Assembly: GCA_020248985.1 (NCBI GenBank)
Contig: JADCGL010000024.1
Coordinates: 88,197-152,196, forward strand
Direction: 5' to 3'
Length of the DNA: 64,000 bases
Source of the DNA: Telmatospirillum sp.
GTDB taxonomy: Bacteria > Pseudomonadota > Alphaproteobacteria > CACIAM-22H2
The position numbers and the translations under genes were made by a program. Shown in pieces: positions 1-11,175 of the stretch. How positions within the stretch are numbered: position 1 is the first letter of the stretch; the number at the start of each line of letters is the position of its first letter. The notes beneath the pieces are model-generated. The model was not told the DNA's origin. It was given only the letters and a program-made list of their open reading frames with translations, and did not search any database.

Positions 1-810
1 ATCGGACTCTTTGGCGCGCGCAAGGAGGGCAGGCGACGTGACCGTGCCGAACTCGCCCGCATAACACGCCGAGTCGTTGGCGAACGCATCCATGCGCCGG
101 AAGCTGACGGCGACGGGCAGCGCGTTCGCTTCGGCGAATTTCTGCAAGGCGAGGCTGCCCGCATCGCTCCAGCACGAGCCGCCGACGATCATCAGCGGGC
201 GCTTGGCCTGTGCAAGCAGCGCGCGCACGCGGTCGAGCGCCGCCGCATCGGGGGCGGCCTGCACCGCGCGATAGGGGGCGGCGTCGGCGACCGTCGCGGT
301 CTCGGTCAGCATGTCTTCGGGCAAGGCCAGCACCACGGGGCCGGGGCGGCCCGAAGTCGCCACATGGAAGGCGCGCGCCATGTACTCGGGAATGCGGTCG
401 GTGCGGTCGATCTGCGCCGCCCATTTTGCGACCGGTCCGAACATCTGGCGATAGTCGATCTCCTGGAACGCTTCGCGGTCGGTCGCGTCGCGCCCGACTT
501 GGCCCACGAGCAGGATGAGCGGGGTCGAATCCTGATAGGCCGTGTGCACGCCCACGGCCGCGTGGCACGCCCCCGGCCCGCGCGTGACGAGCGCAATGCC
601 CGGCCGGCCGGTGAGCTTGCCGTAGGCGTCGGCCATGTTGGCGGCGCCCGCCTCGTGGCGCGCATTGACGAGCTTGACCTGGCGGCTGTCGTGGAGCGCG
701 TCGAGCACGTCGAGATAGCTCTCGCCGGGCACGCAGAAGGCCATGTCGGTGCCGTGCAGCAGCAATTGGTCGACCAGAATCCGGCCGCCGGTACGCGCGC
801 GCAATGCCAT
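1..810 (-). CDS. Thiamine-pyrophosphate-dependent enzyme, acetolactate synthase-like (5' part only)
   Basis: This gene runs off the left edge, so only the first 270 residues are present. They match the N-terminal pyrimidine-binding domain of the acetolactate synthase/benzoylformate decarboxylase family: an early PGES segment in place of the usual PGG, then RHEAGAANMADAYGKLTG, which carries the catalytic Glu that activates the TPP ring. The start of the central FAD/nucleotide-type domain follows (IVGGSCWSDAG). The ATG at 810 has a GAGG about 10 bases upstream. The cofactor-binding C-terminal domain lies outside the window, so substrate and reaction (carboligation or decarboxylation) cannot be assigned. 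It is divergent from the thioesterase gene. Confidence 0.85.
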   Translation of the reverse strand, partial: MALRARTGGRILVDQLLLHGTDMAFCVPGESYLDVLDALHDSRQVKLVNARHEAGAANMADAYGKLTGRPGIALVTRGPGACHAAVGVHTAYQDSTPLILLVGQVGRDATDREAFQEIDYRQMFGPVAKWAAQIDRTDRIPEYMARAFHVATSGRPGPVVLALPEDMLTETATVADAAPYRAVQAAPDAAALDRVRALLAQAKRPLMIVGGSCWSDAGSLALQKFAEANALPVAVSFRRMDAFANDSACYAGEFGTVTSPALLARAKESD

Positions 811-920
811 GTTTTCGAATCCTCGGAGTCGAACGTCGTTTCCTCGCCCAGGCGCAGTTAAAGGCCCGGCAGCACTTGCGTCAATGGACGAAGCGGGCCC
901 CGTGCGGCTAGGGTGGGGCC

Positions 921-1373
921 ATGAGCGATGTCCCCGAATGGATGTGGAACGACGACCACAGCGCGTTTCGCGATCTCGTCGGCTATGCGCCGGTCGTGTG
1001 GCGCGAATTCTACGTCGAATTGGCGCTTGAAATCGATACGCGCCACCGTAACCGCTCAGGCGTGGCGCATGGCGGCGTGATCGCGACCTTGGCCGATGCG
1101 GCGGGCGGTTTTGCCGGCTGCTGGTGCCCGCATCCGAACCGCATAAGGCGCGCCTCCACGCTGTCGCTGAACACGCAGTTCGTGTCGGTCGCCAAGATGG
1201 GCGACCGGTTGACGGCGCGCGGGATCGCCAACCCGGGCGGCAAATCGATTTTCTTCGCCACGATCGAGATCAGCGACGCGACCGGCCGCCTGGTTTCGAC
1301 CGGGACGGGCGTCTACAAATACCGCCCCGGCAGCGAGACCTCCGACGGTGTTGCGCGCGAAACGCCCGTGTAG
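921..1373 (+). CDS. PaaI-family hotdog-fold thioesterase
   Basis: The 150-residue product matches PaaI/YdiI-type acyl-CoA thioesterases. The hallmark GVAHGGVIATLADAAGG segment (about residues 48-65) carries the HGG loop and the helix that holds the catalytic acidic residue. It is followed by the SLNTQFV strand and the GKSIFFATIEISDATGRLVSTGTG C-terminal half. It should hydrolyse an acyl- or aryl-CoA thioester in the cytoplasm. The substrate cannot be read from the sequence. It lies 56 bases upstream of the aminotransferase on the same strand. Confidence 0.85.
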   Translation: MSDVPEWMWNDDHSAFRDLVGYAPVVWREFYVELALEIDTRHRNRSGVAHGGVIATLADAAGGFAGCWCPHPNRIRRASTLSLNTQFVSVAKMGDRLTARGIANPGGKSIFFATIEISDATGRLVSTGTGVYKYRPGSETSDGVARETPV

Positions 1374-1429
1374 CGGGGCCCGCGTTTTGCCCCTATAAAC
1401 GGTCGCCTGCCGCCGTTTTCGGAGATGTC

Positions 1430-2587
1430 ATGATCCCGCCTCTTGCCTTGCGCGAAAAATCCAAGAATCTGCTCGGTTCCCTGATCCGCGAAGTCTCCAA
1501 AGACGCGATGGAAAAGCCCGGCCTGATCCCGCTGTGGTTCGGCGAGGGCAGCCGCACGGCGCCCGCCGCGGTTGTGGCCGAAGCGCACAAGGCAATCGAC
1601 GACGGCTACCAGTTCTACGCCTCGAGCCTCGGCCGGCCCGAGTTGCGCACCGCGATCGCCGACTATGTGCGCCGTCTGCGCGGCGTGGACGTGGATGCCG
1701 ACCGCATTTGCGTGACCGCCTCGGGCAATTCGGCGATCCAGATCGCGATGCAGCTCATCGTCGATCCGGGCGACAATGTCGTGTTCGCGGTCCCGCTATG
1801 GCCCAACGCCGCCGACATGGTGCAGCATCTGAACGGCGAGGTGCGTCGCGTGCCGCTGGCCTTGGGGCCACGCGGCTGGTCGCTCGATCTCGAGCGGCTT
1901 TTCGCCGCGTGCGACGCGCGCACCAAGGCGATTTTCCTGAATTCGCCGGGCAACCCCACGGGCTGGCTTGCCACACCCGAAGAACTCAAAGCCGTCGTCG
2001 AATTCTGCCGCAAGCGCGGCATCTGGGCGATCGGCGACGACGTCTACGAGCGCATCGTTTACGACGTCGAAAGATCGCCGTCGCTGCTCGATTTCGCCGG
2101 CCCCGACGATCCGGTCATGATCGTGAACTCGTTCTCGAAAGGCTGGTGCATGACCGGCTGGCGCCTGGGCTGGCTCGTCGCCCCCAAGGCGGTCGTCGAC
2201 ACGCTCGGCAAGATCGTCGAGTTCAACACGTCGGGCGCCACCACTTTCGTGCAGCGCGCGGGCATCGTCGCGCTGCAGCAGGAAGATTTTGTGCGCACGA
2301 TCCGTGCGGAATACGCGCAAGCGCGCGACATCGCCTTCCAGCGCCTGTCGGCGATGGGCCGCGTGCGGCTCACGCGCCCGCAAGCGGCCTTCTACGCGTT
2401 CTTCGCGGTGGACGGCATGTCGGACTCGGTCGCGATGTGCAAGAAATTCGTGCGCGAAGCCAATGTGGGGCTCGCCCCCGGCCGCGCCTTCGGGCCCGAG
2501 GGCGAGGGCTTCGTGCGGCTGTGTTTTGCGACAGATCCCGCACGCTTGAGCGAAGCGCTCGACCGCATCGAACCGCTGCTGCGGTAG
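1430..2587 (+). CDS. Class I/II pyridoxal-phosphate aminotransferase
   Basis: This 385-residue protein is a fold-type I aminotransferase of the aspartate/aromatic group. Visible landmarks are NSPGNPTG (171-178), the PLP-ring Asp in IGDDVYER (about 203) and the Schiff-base lysine K237 in NSFSKGWCMTGWRLGW. The ATG at 1430 has GGAG at 1421-1424. A longer frame runs upstream but has no family similarity there. The gene is 11 bases upstream of the 2-keto-3-deoxygalactonate kinase gene, so the two are probably co-transcribed. The amino donor and acceptor are unknown. Confidence 0.88.
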   Translation: MIPPLALREKSKNLLGSLIREVSKDAMEKPGLIPLWFGEGSRTAPAAVVAEAHKAIDDGYQFYASSLGRPELRTAIADYVRRLRGVDVDADRICVTASGNSAIQIAMQLIVDPGDNVVFAVPLWPNAADMVQHLNGEVRRVPLALGPRGWSLDLERLFAACDARTKAIFLNSPGNPTGWLATPEELKAVVEFCRKRGIWAIGDDVYERIVYDVERSPSLLDFAGPDDPVMIVNSFSKGWCMTGWRLGWLVAPKAVVDTLGKIVEFNTSGATTFVQRAGIVALQQEDFVRTIRAEYAQARDIAFQRLSAMGRVRLTRPQAAFYAFFAVDGMSDSVAMCKKFVREANVGLAPGRAFGPEGEGFVRLCFATDPARLSEALDRIEPLLR

Positions 2588-2598
2588 GGAGCTTCGTG

Positions 2599-3489
2599 AT
2601 GGCGTCGTTTGTCGGGATCGATTGGGGAACGAGCAACTGCCGTGCGTACCGCATCGACGGACACGGCGTTGTGCTCGAGCGCCGCACCGACGGTCCCGGC
2701 ATCCTCGCCGTACGCAACAGCGATTTCTCCGCAGCACTCACCAAGATCGCGGGCGATTGGATCGACGTCGGCAGCGGTACGGCCACGCTGATGTCCGGCA
2801 TGATCGGCTCGGCCCAGGGCTGGGTCGAAGCCCCCTATCTGCCGATCCCGGCGGCGGCCGCCGACTTCGCGGGCAGGCTTGCACCCGTACCCGATCCGCA
2901 TCGGCGCATCTTCATCGTGCCGGGCCTGCACGGCGTGGGCCCTGCGGGACCCGACGTGATGCGCGGCGAGGAAACGCAGATTTTCGGCAGCGGGATCGAG
3001 GATGGTGTCGTGTGCCTGCCCGGCACGCATTCCAAATGGGCCGTGATCGCGGGCGGCAAGGTCGTGCGCTTCGCCACCTTCATGACCGGCGAAGTGTTCG
3101 CCGTCATGCGCCGCCATTCGATCCTCGGCCGCCTGATGAACGAAGCCCCGCACGATGCGGCCGCCTTCGCGCGCGGCCTTGTGCGTGCACAAGCACCCGG
3201 CGGGCTTCTGCACCATCTCTTCACCGTGCGCACGGCGGGTCTGCTCGAAGGGCTGGGGCGCGACGCCGCCCCGAGCTTCCTGTCGGGTGTTTTGATCGGC
3301 GAGGAAATCGCGGCGGCCAAGGCGCAGTTCGCGCCCGCAAGCGTCACCGTCATCGGCAGCATGCCGCTTGCGCAGCATTACGCGATCGCGCTCAACGTCG
3401 CGGGCATTGCGGCCGCGACGGTCGCAGGCGACGAGGCGGCGGCAGGCGGCCTCTATCGCATCGCGCGCCAAGCCGGCCTTCTCGGCTGA
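2599..3489 (+). CDS. dgoK: 2-dehydro-3-deoxygalactonokinase
   Basis: The 296-residue product matches the DgoK sugar-acid kinase family. It opens with the ATP-binding phosphate-1 motif GIDWGTSNCRAY, then GMIGSAQGWVEAPYL, DVMRGEETQIFG, LPGTHSKWA and TFMTGE, all characteristic of this family. It would phosphorylate 2-keto-3-deoxy-D-galactonate at C6 before aldol cleavage in the De Ley-Doudoroff pathway. The partner aldolase (DgoA) is not in the window. The ATG at 2599 is preceded in frame by GTG at 2596. It is followed after 8 bases by the hydroxyacid dehydrogenase gene. Confidence 0.85.
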   Translation: MASFVGIDWGTSNCRAYRIDGHGVVLERRTDGPGILAVRNSDFSAALTKIAGDWIDVGSGTATLMSGMIGSAQGWVEAPYLPIPAAAADFAGRLAPVPDPHRRIFIVPGLHGVGPAGPDVMRGEETQIFGSGIEDGVVCLPGTHSKWAVIAGGKVVRFATFMTGEVFAVMRRHSILGRLMNEAPHDAAAFARGLVRAQAPGGLLHHLFTVRTAGLLEGLGRDAAPSFLSGVLIGEEIAAAKAQFAPASVTVIGSMPLAQHYAIALNVAGIAAATVAGDEAAAGGLYRIARQAGLLG

Positions 3490-3497
3490 ATCGGGCG

Positions 3498-6409
<2,912 letters not shown>

Positions 6410-6415
6410 TTCGAT

Positions 6416-6452
6416 TTGACAAAACATGATACGTTATACTATTTCATGTTTG
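6416..6452 (+). promoter_or_regulatory. AT-rich promoter/operator region with an 8-bp dyad upstream of the ABC importer operon
   Basis: A TTGACA (6416-6421) is followed by a perfect inverted repeat, AAACATGA (6422-6429) and TCATGTTT (6444-6451), separated by 14 bases that contain TATACT (6435-6440). The flanking GAC and GTC would extend the dyad with one bulged base. The TTGACA to TATACT spacing is 13, shorter than a normal sigma-70 spacer, so the promoter assignment is tentative. The dyad is a plausible repressor site controlling the operon that starts at 6484. Confidence 0.45.
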
Positions 6453-6483
6453 TCTCATCGGCTGGATCGGCGGGGAAATACCA

Positions 6484-8028
6484 ATGCATCTTCGGGGCGT
6501 GTTTTGCGGTTTTGTCGCGGCAACGGTCGCGGCTTGGGCATTGGCAGCTTCGGGTCCTGCGGCCGCAGACGAAACGCGCACGCTGCGCATCGTGTCGCCG
6601 TGGGAGATCACGGGGCTGGACCCTGCGCGCTCGGGCTATATCTTCGCGCGCCTGCAGGTCGCCGAGACGTTGGTCGGCGCCGACAATGGCGGCAATCCTG
6701 TGCCGAGCCTTGCCGAAAATTGGACCGTCTCGCCGGACGGGCTGAGCTGGCGCTTTCGTCTTCGTCCCAACGCCCAGTTCCATGATGGTACCCCAGCCAA
6801 TGCCGAGGCCGTCGCGCGGTCGCTGCAGCGGGCCCAATCCTTGACTGGCGGCATGCTGACCAACGCGCCGATCGCCGAGATTGCGGCGGCCGACGGTGTT
6901 GTTTCGATCCGCACCGACCGGCCGTTCGTCGCGTTGCTGGCGTTTCTCGCGCATTCGAGCGCGATCGTGCTTGCGCCGAGCGCCTACAGCGAGGCGGGCG
7001 CGGTGACACGCATTGTGGGCACTGGACCCTACCGCGCTACGGTCGTCGAGCCGCCGCTGAAGGTCGAGATCGCAAAATTCGAAGGTTGGGCAGGCCGACC
7101 GCCGGCAATTGCGCGCGCTTCCTATCTTGCGGTCACGCGCGGCGAAACGCGCACGGCGATGGCCGAAAGCGGCCAGGCCGATCTCGTCTATGTCCTGCCG
7201 CCCGAAGCGGTCGATCGGCTGCGTCGCAATCCGCGCTTGGCCGTGGCCGTCGCGCCGATTCCGCGGACGCGATTGCTGAAGCTCAATGCGGCGTCGCCTT
7301 TCTTCGCCGACCAACGCGTGCGGGCGGCCATCAGCTTCGCGCTCGATCGCGAGGGCATCGCCGCTTCCCTGCTGCGCAGTCCGGAATCGCAGGCGACACA
7401 GCTTTTCCCGCCCAGTCTTTCCGAGTGGCATGTGCAGAGCCTGCCTGCCCTGACCCACGACACGGCGCGCGCGCGCGCGCTGCTTGCCGACGCCGGCTGG
7501 AAGCCCGGCCAGAGTGGCATCGTCGAAAAGGACGGTCGGCCGTTTCGTGTCACATTGCGGACGTTCTCCGACCGACCGGAGCAGCCGCCGATGGCGGCTG
7601 CGATCCAGGCGCAGCTGCGCGAGATCGGGATCGACATGCGCGTTGCGATCGTCAACAGCGGCGAGATACCTGCCGGGCATCGCGACGGAACGCTCGAAAT
7701 GGCCCTGTTTGCGCGGAATTTTTCGCTCGTCCCCGATCCGATCGGAACGCTGCTGCAGGACTATGGCCCGCAAGGTGGCGATTGGGGTGCCATGAATTGG
7801 TCGAGTGCCGACCTTGCCCGCACGCTCGAAATGCTGGGCTCGACGAGCGATCCGGCGGAACGCGCGCGCTTGCGCGCCGCCGCCGCGCGCGTTCTGCATG
7901 CCGAACTGCCGGTTATTCCGGTGGCGTGGTTCGACTACGGCGTCGCGGCCAGTCGGCGGCTGCAGAACGTCTCTATCGATCCGTTCGAACTTTCCTATCG
8001 ACTGGATGCGATGCGATGGGCGGAGTAG
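6484..8028 (+). CDS. Peptide/nickel-type ABC transporter periplasmic substrate-binding protein (SBP family 5)
   Basis: The 514-residue product starts with a typical signal peptide (MHLRGVFCGFVAATVAAWALAASGPAAA, predicted cleavage after AAA) and continues as an SBP_bac_5 protein. Visible blocks are ETLVGADNGGNPVPSLAENW, WRFRLRPNAQFHDGTP and VRAAISFALDREGIA. It would bind an oligopeptide, opine, metal chelate or similar ligand in the periplasm. GGGGAAA lies 8 bases before the ATG. It is the first gene of a tight four-gene importer operon and overlaps the first permease gene by 13 bases. Confidence 0.88.
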   Translation: MHLRGVFCGFVAATVAAWALAASGPAAADETRTLRIVSPWEITGLDPARSGYIFARLQVAETLVGADNGGNPVPSLAENWTVSPDGLSWRFRLRPNAQFHDGTPANAEAVARSLQRAQSLTGGMLTNAPIAEIAAADGVVSIRTDRPFVALLAFLAHSSAIVLAPSAYSEAGAVTRIVGTGPYRATVVEPPLKVEIAKFEGWAGRPPAIARASYLAVTRGETRTAMAESGQADLVYVLPPEAVDRLRRNPRLAVAVAPIPRTRLLKLNAASPFFADQRVRAAISFALDREGIAASLLRSPESQATQLFPPSLSEWHVQSLPALTHDTARARALLADAGWKPGQSGIVEKDGRPFRVTLRTFSDRPEQPPMAAAIQAQLREIGIDMRVAIVNSGEIPAGHRDGTLEMALFARNFSLVPDPIGTLLQDYGPQGGDWGAMNWSSADLARTLEMLGSTSDPAERARLRAAAARVLHAELPVIPVAWFDYGVAASRRLQNVSIDPFELSYRLDAMRWAE

Positions 8029-8960
8029 GCCGCGCGCTCGCCGACCGACTCCTGCAGGCGCTTTTTGTTGCCTTGCTTGTCGGGGTCCTGTGTTTCTTCC
8101 TTGCGGAAGCGCTGCCGGGCGACCAGGCATTCCGCATCGCGGCCGCGCGCTACGGCGAAGACATGGTCAGCGGCATTGCCGCCGACGCGGTGCGCGCCGA
8201 ACTTGGCCTCGATCGGCCGGCATGGCTTCGCCTCGCCGACTGGCTGCTGAACATCGCGCGGATCGATCTCGGCGTTTCGCTGGTCAGCGGCGAATCCGTG
8301 TTCGAGGAACTGGTGCATCAGCTTGGCTCGACGATCGGCTTGTCGCTGGCGGCCTTGGCGCTGTCGGCGCTGGTCGGGCCGCCGCTGGGCGTTTTCTTTG
8401 CGCTGCGTGCGGGGAAGCTCCCCGATGCGATCGGCACGGCGGCCGCTGCAGCGCTGCGGGCGCTGCCCTCGTTCGCCGTCGGCATCGCCTTGATGTTGGT
8501 TTTTGCATCGTGGCTGGCGGTCGTGCCGGCCGCCGGCTACGACCAGCCGCAATCTTGGCTGCTGCCCACCACGACGCTCGCTCTTGGTTTGGCTGCAACG
8601 TCGAGCATCGTGTCCCGTCAGGCGACGCTTGCCGTGCTGCAGTCGAGCCAGATCGCATTTGCGCGCACGAAGGGCCTCGGCGAGTTCGACGTCGTCCGCC
8701 GCCACGCGGTCCGGAACGCCGCCGCGCCGGTCGTCGCGTATCTCGGCGTCCAACTCGTCTATCTCGTCGAAGGCGTGGTCGTCGTCGAATCTCTGTTTGC
8801 CTGGCCCGGCATCGGCCATGCGCTGGTGCATGCCGTGATTGCCCGCGACATTCCGATGCTGCAGGGAACGGCACTCGCCATGGGCCTGCTCTTCGTGCTT
8901 CTCAATGCCGCGGTCGATTTCGCCTGTCGGGCGATCGATCCGCGCGTGCGGCACGCATGA
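8016..8960 (+). CDS. ABC transporter permease, DppB/NikB type
   Basis: The 314-residue integral membrane protein has an N-terminal membrane segment (LLQALFVALLVGVLCFFLAEALPG), a periplasmic loop and about five further helices. The cytoplasmic EAA-like coupling motif is visible around ARTKGLGEFDVVRRHAVRNA. It ends with the WPGIGHALVHAVIARDIPMLQG block found in DppB-like permeases. The start ATG lies inside the end of the binding-protein gene, and its stop overlaps the next start as ATGA, indicating translational coupling. Confidence 0.87.
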   Translation: MGGVGRALADRLLQALFVALLVGVLCFFLAEALPGDQAFRIAAARYGEDMVSGIAADAVRAELGLDRPAWLRLADWLLNIARIDLGVSLVSGESVFEELVHQLGSTIGLSLAALALSALVGPPLGVFFALRAGKLPDAIGTAAAAALRALPSFAVGIALMLVFASWLAVVPAAGYDQPQSWLLPTTTLALGLAATSSIVSRQATLAVLQSSQIAFARTKGLGEFDVVRRHAVRNAAAPVVAYLGVQLVYLVEGVVVVESLFAWPGIGHALVHAVIARDIPMLQGTALAMGLLFVLLNAAVDFACRAIDPRVRHA

Positions 8961-9745
8961 GCAGCCGCTTCGTTCGCCGCGCGATCGGCGCTGCCTGTGT
9001 CGGCGCCGTCGTGCTCTTGGCGATTCTCGGGCCTTGGCTGATCGAAGCCGATCCGTTGCGGCAGAATCTGCGCGCGGCCTTGCGCCCGCCTTTCGGCGAC
9101 GATTTGTTGGGCACCGACCATCTTGGGCGCAGCGTGCTGGCACGGCTCGCGCATGCGGCGCGTCTCTCGGTTTCTTTCGGTGCAGCCAGTGCGGCGAGTG
9201 CCGCGCTCCTCGGCACGGGGCTCGGCCTGGTCGCGGCGCTGCGCGGCGGCATCGTCGATCGCGTGGCCGGTGCGTTGTGCGACGCAACGATGGCGCTGCC
9301 GGGCCTGTTGCTCGTTCTCATCTTGGCAGCCTTTGCGCCCGGCGCTTTCTGGCCGCTCTATCTTGGAATAGCGCTTGCCCTGTGGGTCGAGTTCTTCCGG
9401 CTCGTGCGTACGGTCGCTCGATCGCGCTTGATGGCACCGGAAGTCGAAGCGGCGCGCCTCTTCGGCTTCGGCGATCTTCACATCGTAAAGCGACATCTTC
9501 TGCCCCACCTGCTTCCGGCCTTGGGCGCGCTGTTTGCGTTCGGTTTCGGCGCATCGGTGGCCGCCGTATCGACGCTGAGCTTCATCGGGGTTGGCCTGCG
9601 GCCGCCGACCCCGGAATGGGGCAACATGATGACCGAGCTTCTGCCCTACTACGACGAGGCGCCGATCCAGCTGCTGGCGCCGGCTGGGCTGTTGTTCGCG
9701 ACGGTGCTGGGGCTCCAGCTTCTCGCCGGGCGCGATACGAAATGA
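8957..9745 (+). CDS. ABC transporter permease, DppC/NikC type
   Basis: The 262-residue second permease carries the DDLLGTDHLGRSVLARLAHAARLS segment typical of DppC-like subunits. Its coupling-helix region is VEAARLFGFGDLHIVKRHLLPHLLP, and it ends with SFIGVGLRPPTPEWGNMM. Five or six membrane helices are apparent. It overlaps the preceding gene and the following ATPase gene by ATGA junctions, so all four importer genes should be produced in a coupled manner. Confidence 0.87.
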   Translation: MSSRFVRRAIGAACVGAVVLLAILGPWLIEADPLRQNLRAALRPPFGDDLLGTDHLGRSVLARLAHAARLSVSFGAASAASAALLGTGLGLVAALRGGIVDRVAGALCDATMALPGLLLVLILAAFAPGAFWPLYLGIALALWVEFFRLVRTVARSRLMAPEVEAARLFGFGDLHIVKRHLLPHLLPALGALFAFGFGASVAAVSTLSFIGVGLRPPTPEWGNMMTELLPYYDEAPIQLLAPAGLLFATVLGLQLLAGRDTK

Positions 9746-11175
9746 ATGCCGCACCTGCCCTCGAGGTCGAAGGCCTTTGCGTCGCCGCCGGCGGTCGCGA
9801 TCTTGTTCGAAATGCGTGCCTGTCGTTGCGTGCCGGCGGCATTCTCGTGATCCTCGGCGAGAGCGGGTCCGGAAAGTCTCTTCTTGCGCACGCCGTTATG
9901 GGCACGCTGCCGGCCGAGCTGGACTGGCGCGGGCGTATCGCGATCGGCGGCATCGATTTCGGCGCGCTCGATCCCAAAAGTCGCCGTGCGCATTGGGGGC
10001 GCGCGATCGCGCTGTTGCCCCAGGAACCTTGGGCTTCGCTCGATCCGCTGATGCGGGCGGAAGACCAGATCGCCGAGGTCCATGCGCTGGTCGGCCGGCG
10101 AACATGGCGGGAGGCGCGGGCACTTGCCGGACGCGCGCTCGGAACACTCGGGCTGGGGTCTGCCGGCGGACGCTATCCGTTCCAGCTGTCCGGCGGCATG
10201 GCCCAGCGCGTGGCCGTGGCGGTCGCCCTGGCTGGCGGCGCTCGGCTTCTCGTCGCCGACGAGCCGACCAAGGGTCTCGACGCCGAATGCCGCGATGAGG
10301 TTGCCGAACTGCTGCTATCCCAGGCACGGGCCGGAGCCGCGCTGATCGTGATCACGCACGACATCGCGTTTGCGCGGAAGCTCGGCGGCGAGATGGCGGT
10401 TATGCTCGATGCGGAGATCGTCGAACAAGGGGCGATCGCCGGCCTTCTCGCCGCACCGCGCCACGCCTACACCAAACGGCTGCTCGCGGCCGACCCGGCC
10501 GGATGGGCGCCGGCGAAGCCTGTTGCCGCCGCAAATCCAGTCGTCGAAGCCGCAAATCTCGCCGTCGAACGCGGTGGCAGAAGACTGTTCGAAGGGCTGA
10601 GCGTCGCCGTGTGTCCGGGCGAGATCGTTGCAGCGACGGGCTGCAGCGGCTGCGGCAAAACAAGTCTCGGAAACGTGCTGCTTGGGCTCCTCGCGCCGCA
10701 GAGCGGCATTGTTCGCCGCGTCAGCGGAGCCGACGCGCACCGTTTCCAGAAGCTCTACCAGGATCCCGTTTCGGCATTCGCGTCGGGATCGCCTCTCGGC
10801 GTCGCTTTGGACGACGTCTGTCGGCGGCACGGTTTGCCGCTTGACGCTCCGTCGCGGATCTTGGCGCGTCTGCGCATCCATCCCGATTTGCTCTTGCGCC
10901 GCCCCGATCAAGTGTCCGGCGGCGAATTGCAGCGCGTTGCGCTGGCGCGCGTACTGCTCGTAGATCCGGCTTTCCTTTTCGCCGACGAGCCGACGTCGCG
11001 GCTCGATCCGATCATCCAGCAGGAGGTCATGGATTTGCTGCGCGAGGTGGTCGCGGAGCGACGTCTGGCGATGCTGTTGGTGACGCACGACGCCGCACTT
11101 GCCGCCGGAATGACGGCGAAGGCCGTGCGGGTGGATGCACGACTTGACGCGGGCGGAACGCTTGCCGCGCTTTAG
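9742..11175 (+). CDS. ABC transporter ATP-binding protein with two fused ATPase domains (DppD-DppF fusion type)
   Basis: This 477-residue protein contains two complete nucleotide-binding domains. Domain 1 has Walker A GESGSGKS (39-46), signature LSGGM (149-153) and Walker B LLVADEPT (169-176). Domain 2 has Walker A GCSGCGKT (300-307), signature VSGGELQR and LFADEPTS. They drive the importer whose permeases lie upstream. A Pro/Ala-rich linker near 251-268 joins them. Domain 2 is short, about 210 residues, with a compact helical region. The TAG stop overlaps the opgC stop on the other strand. Confidence 0.88.
   Translation: MNAAPALEVEGLCVAAGGRDLVRNACLSLRAGGILVILGESGSGKSLLAHAVMGTLPAELDWRGRIAIGGIDFGALDPKSRRAHWGRAIALLPQEPWASLDPLMRAEDQIAEVHALVGRRTWREARALAGRALGTLGLGSAGGRYPFQLSGGMAQRVAVAVALAGGARLLVADEPTKGLDAECRDEVAELLLSQARAGAALIVITHDIAFARKLGGEMAVMLDAEIVEQGAIAGLLAAPRHAYTKRLLAADPAGWAPAKPVAAANPVVEAANLAVERGGRRLFEGLSVAVCPGEIVAATGCSGCGKTSLGNVLLGLLAPQSGIVRRVSGADAHRFQKLYQDPVSAFASGSPLGVALDDVCRRHGLPLDAPSRILARLRIHPDLLLRRPDQVSGGELQRVALARVLLVDPAFLFADEPTSRLDPIIQQEVMDLLREVVAERRLAMLLVTHDAALAAGMTAKAVRVDARLDAGGTLAAL

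Noticed and set aside
7461..7480. Simple GCGCGC repeats such as the one at 7468-7480 as meaningful repeats.
   Set aside because: They lie in coding sequence and reflect Ala/Arg codons in GC-rich DNA; no ordered array was found.
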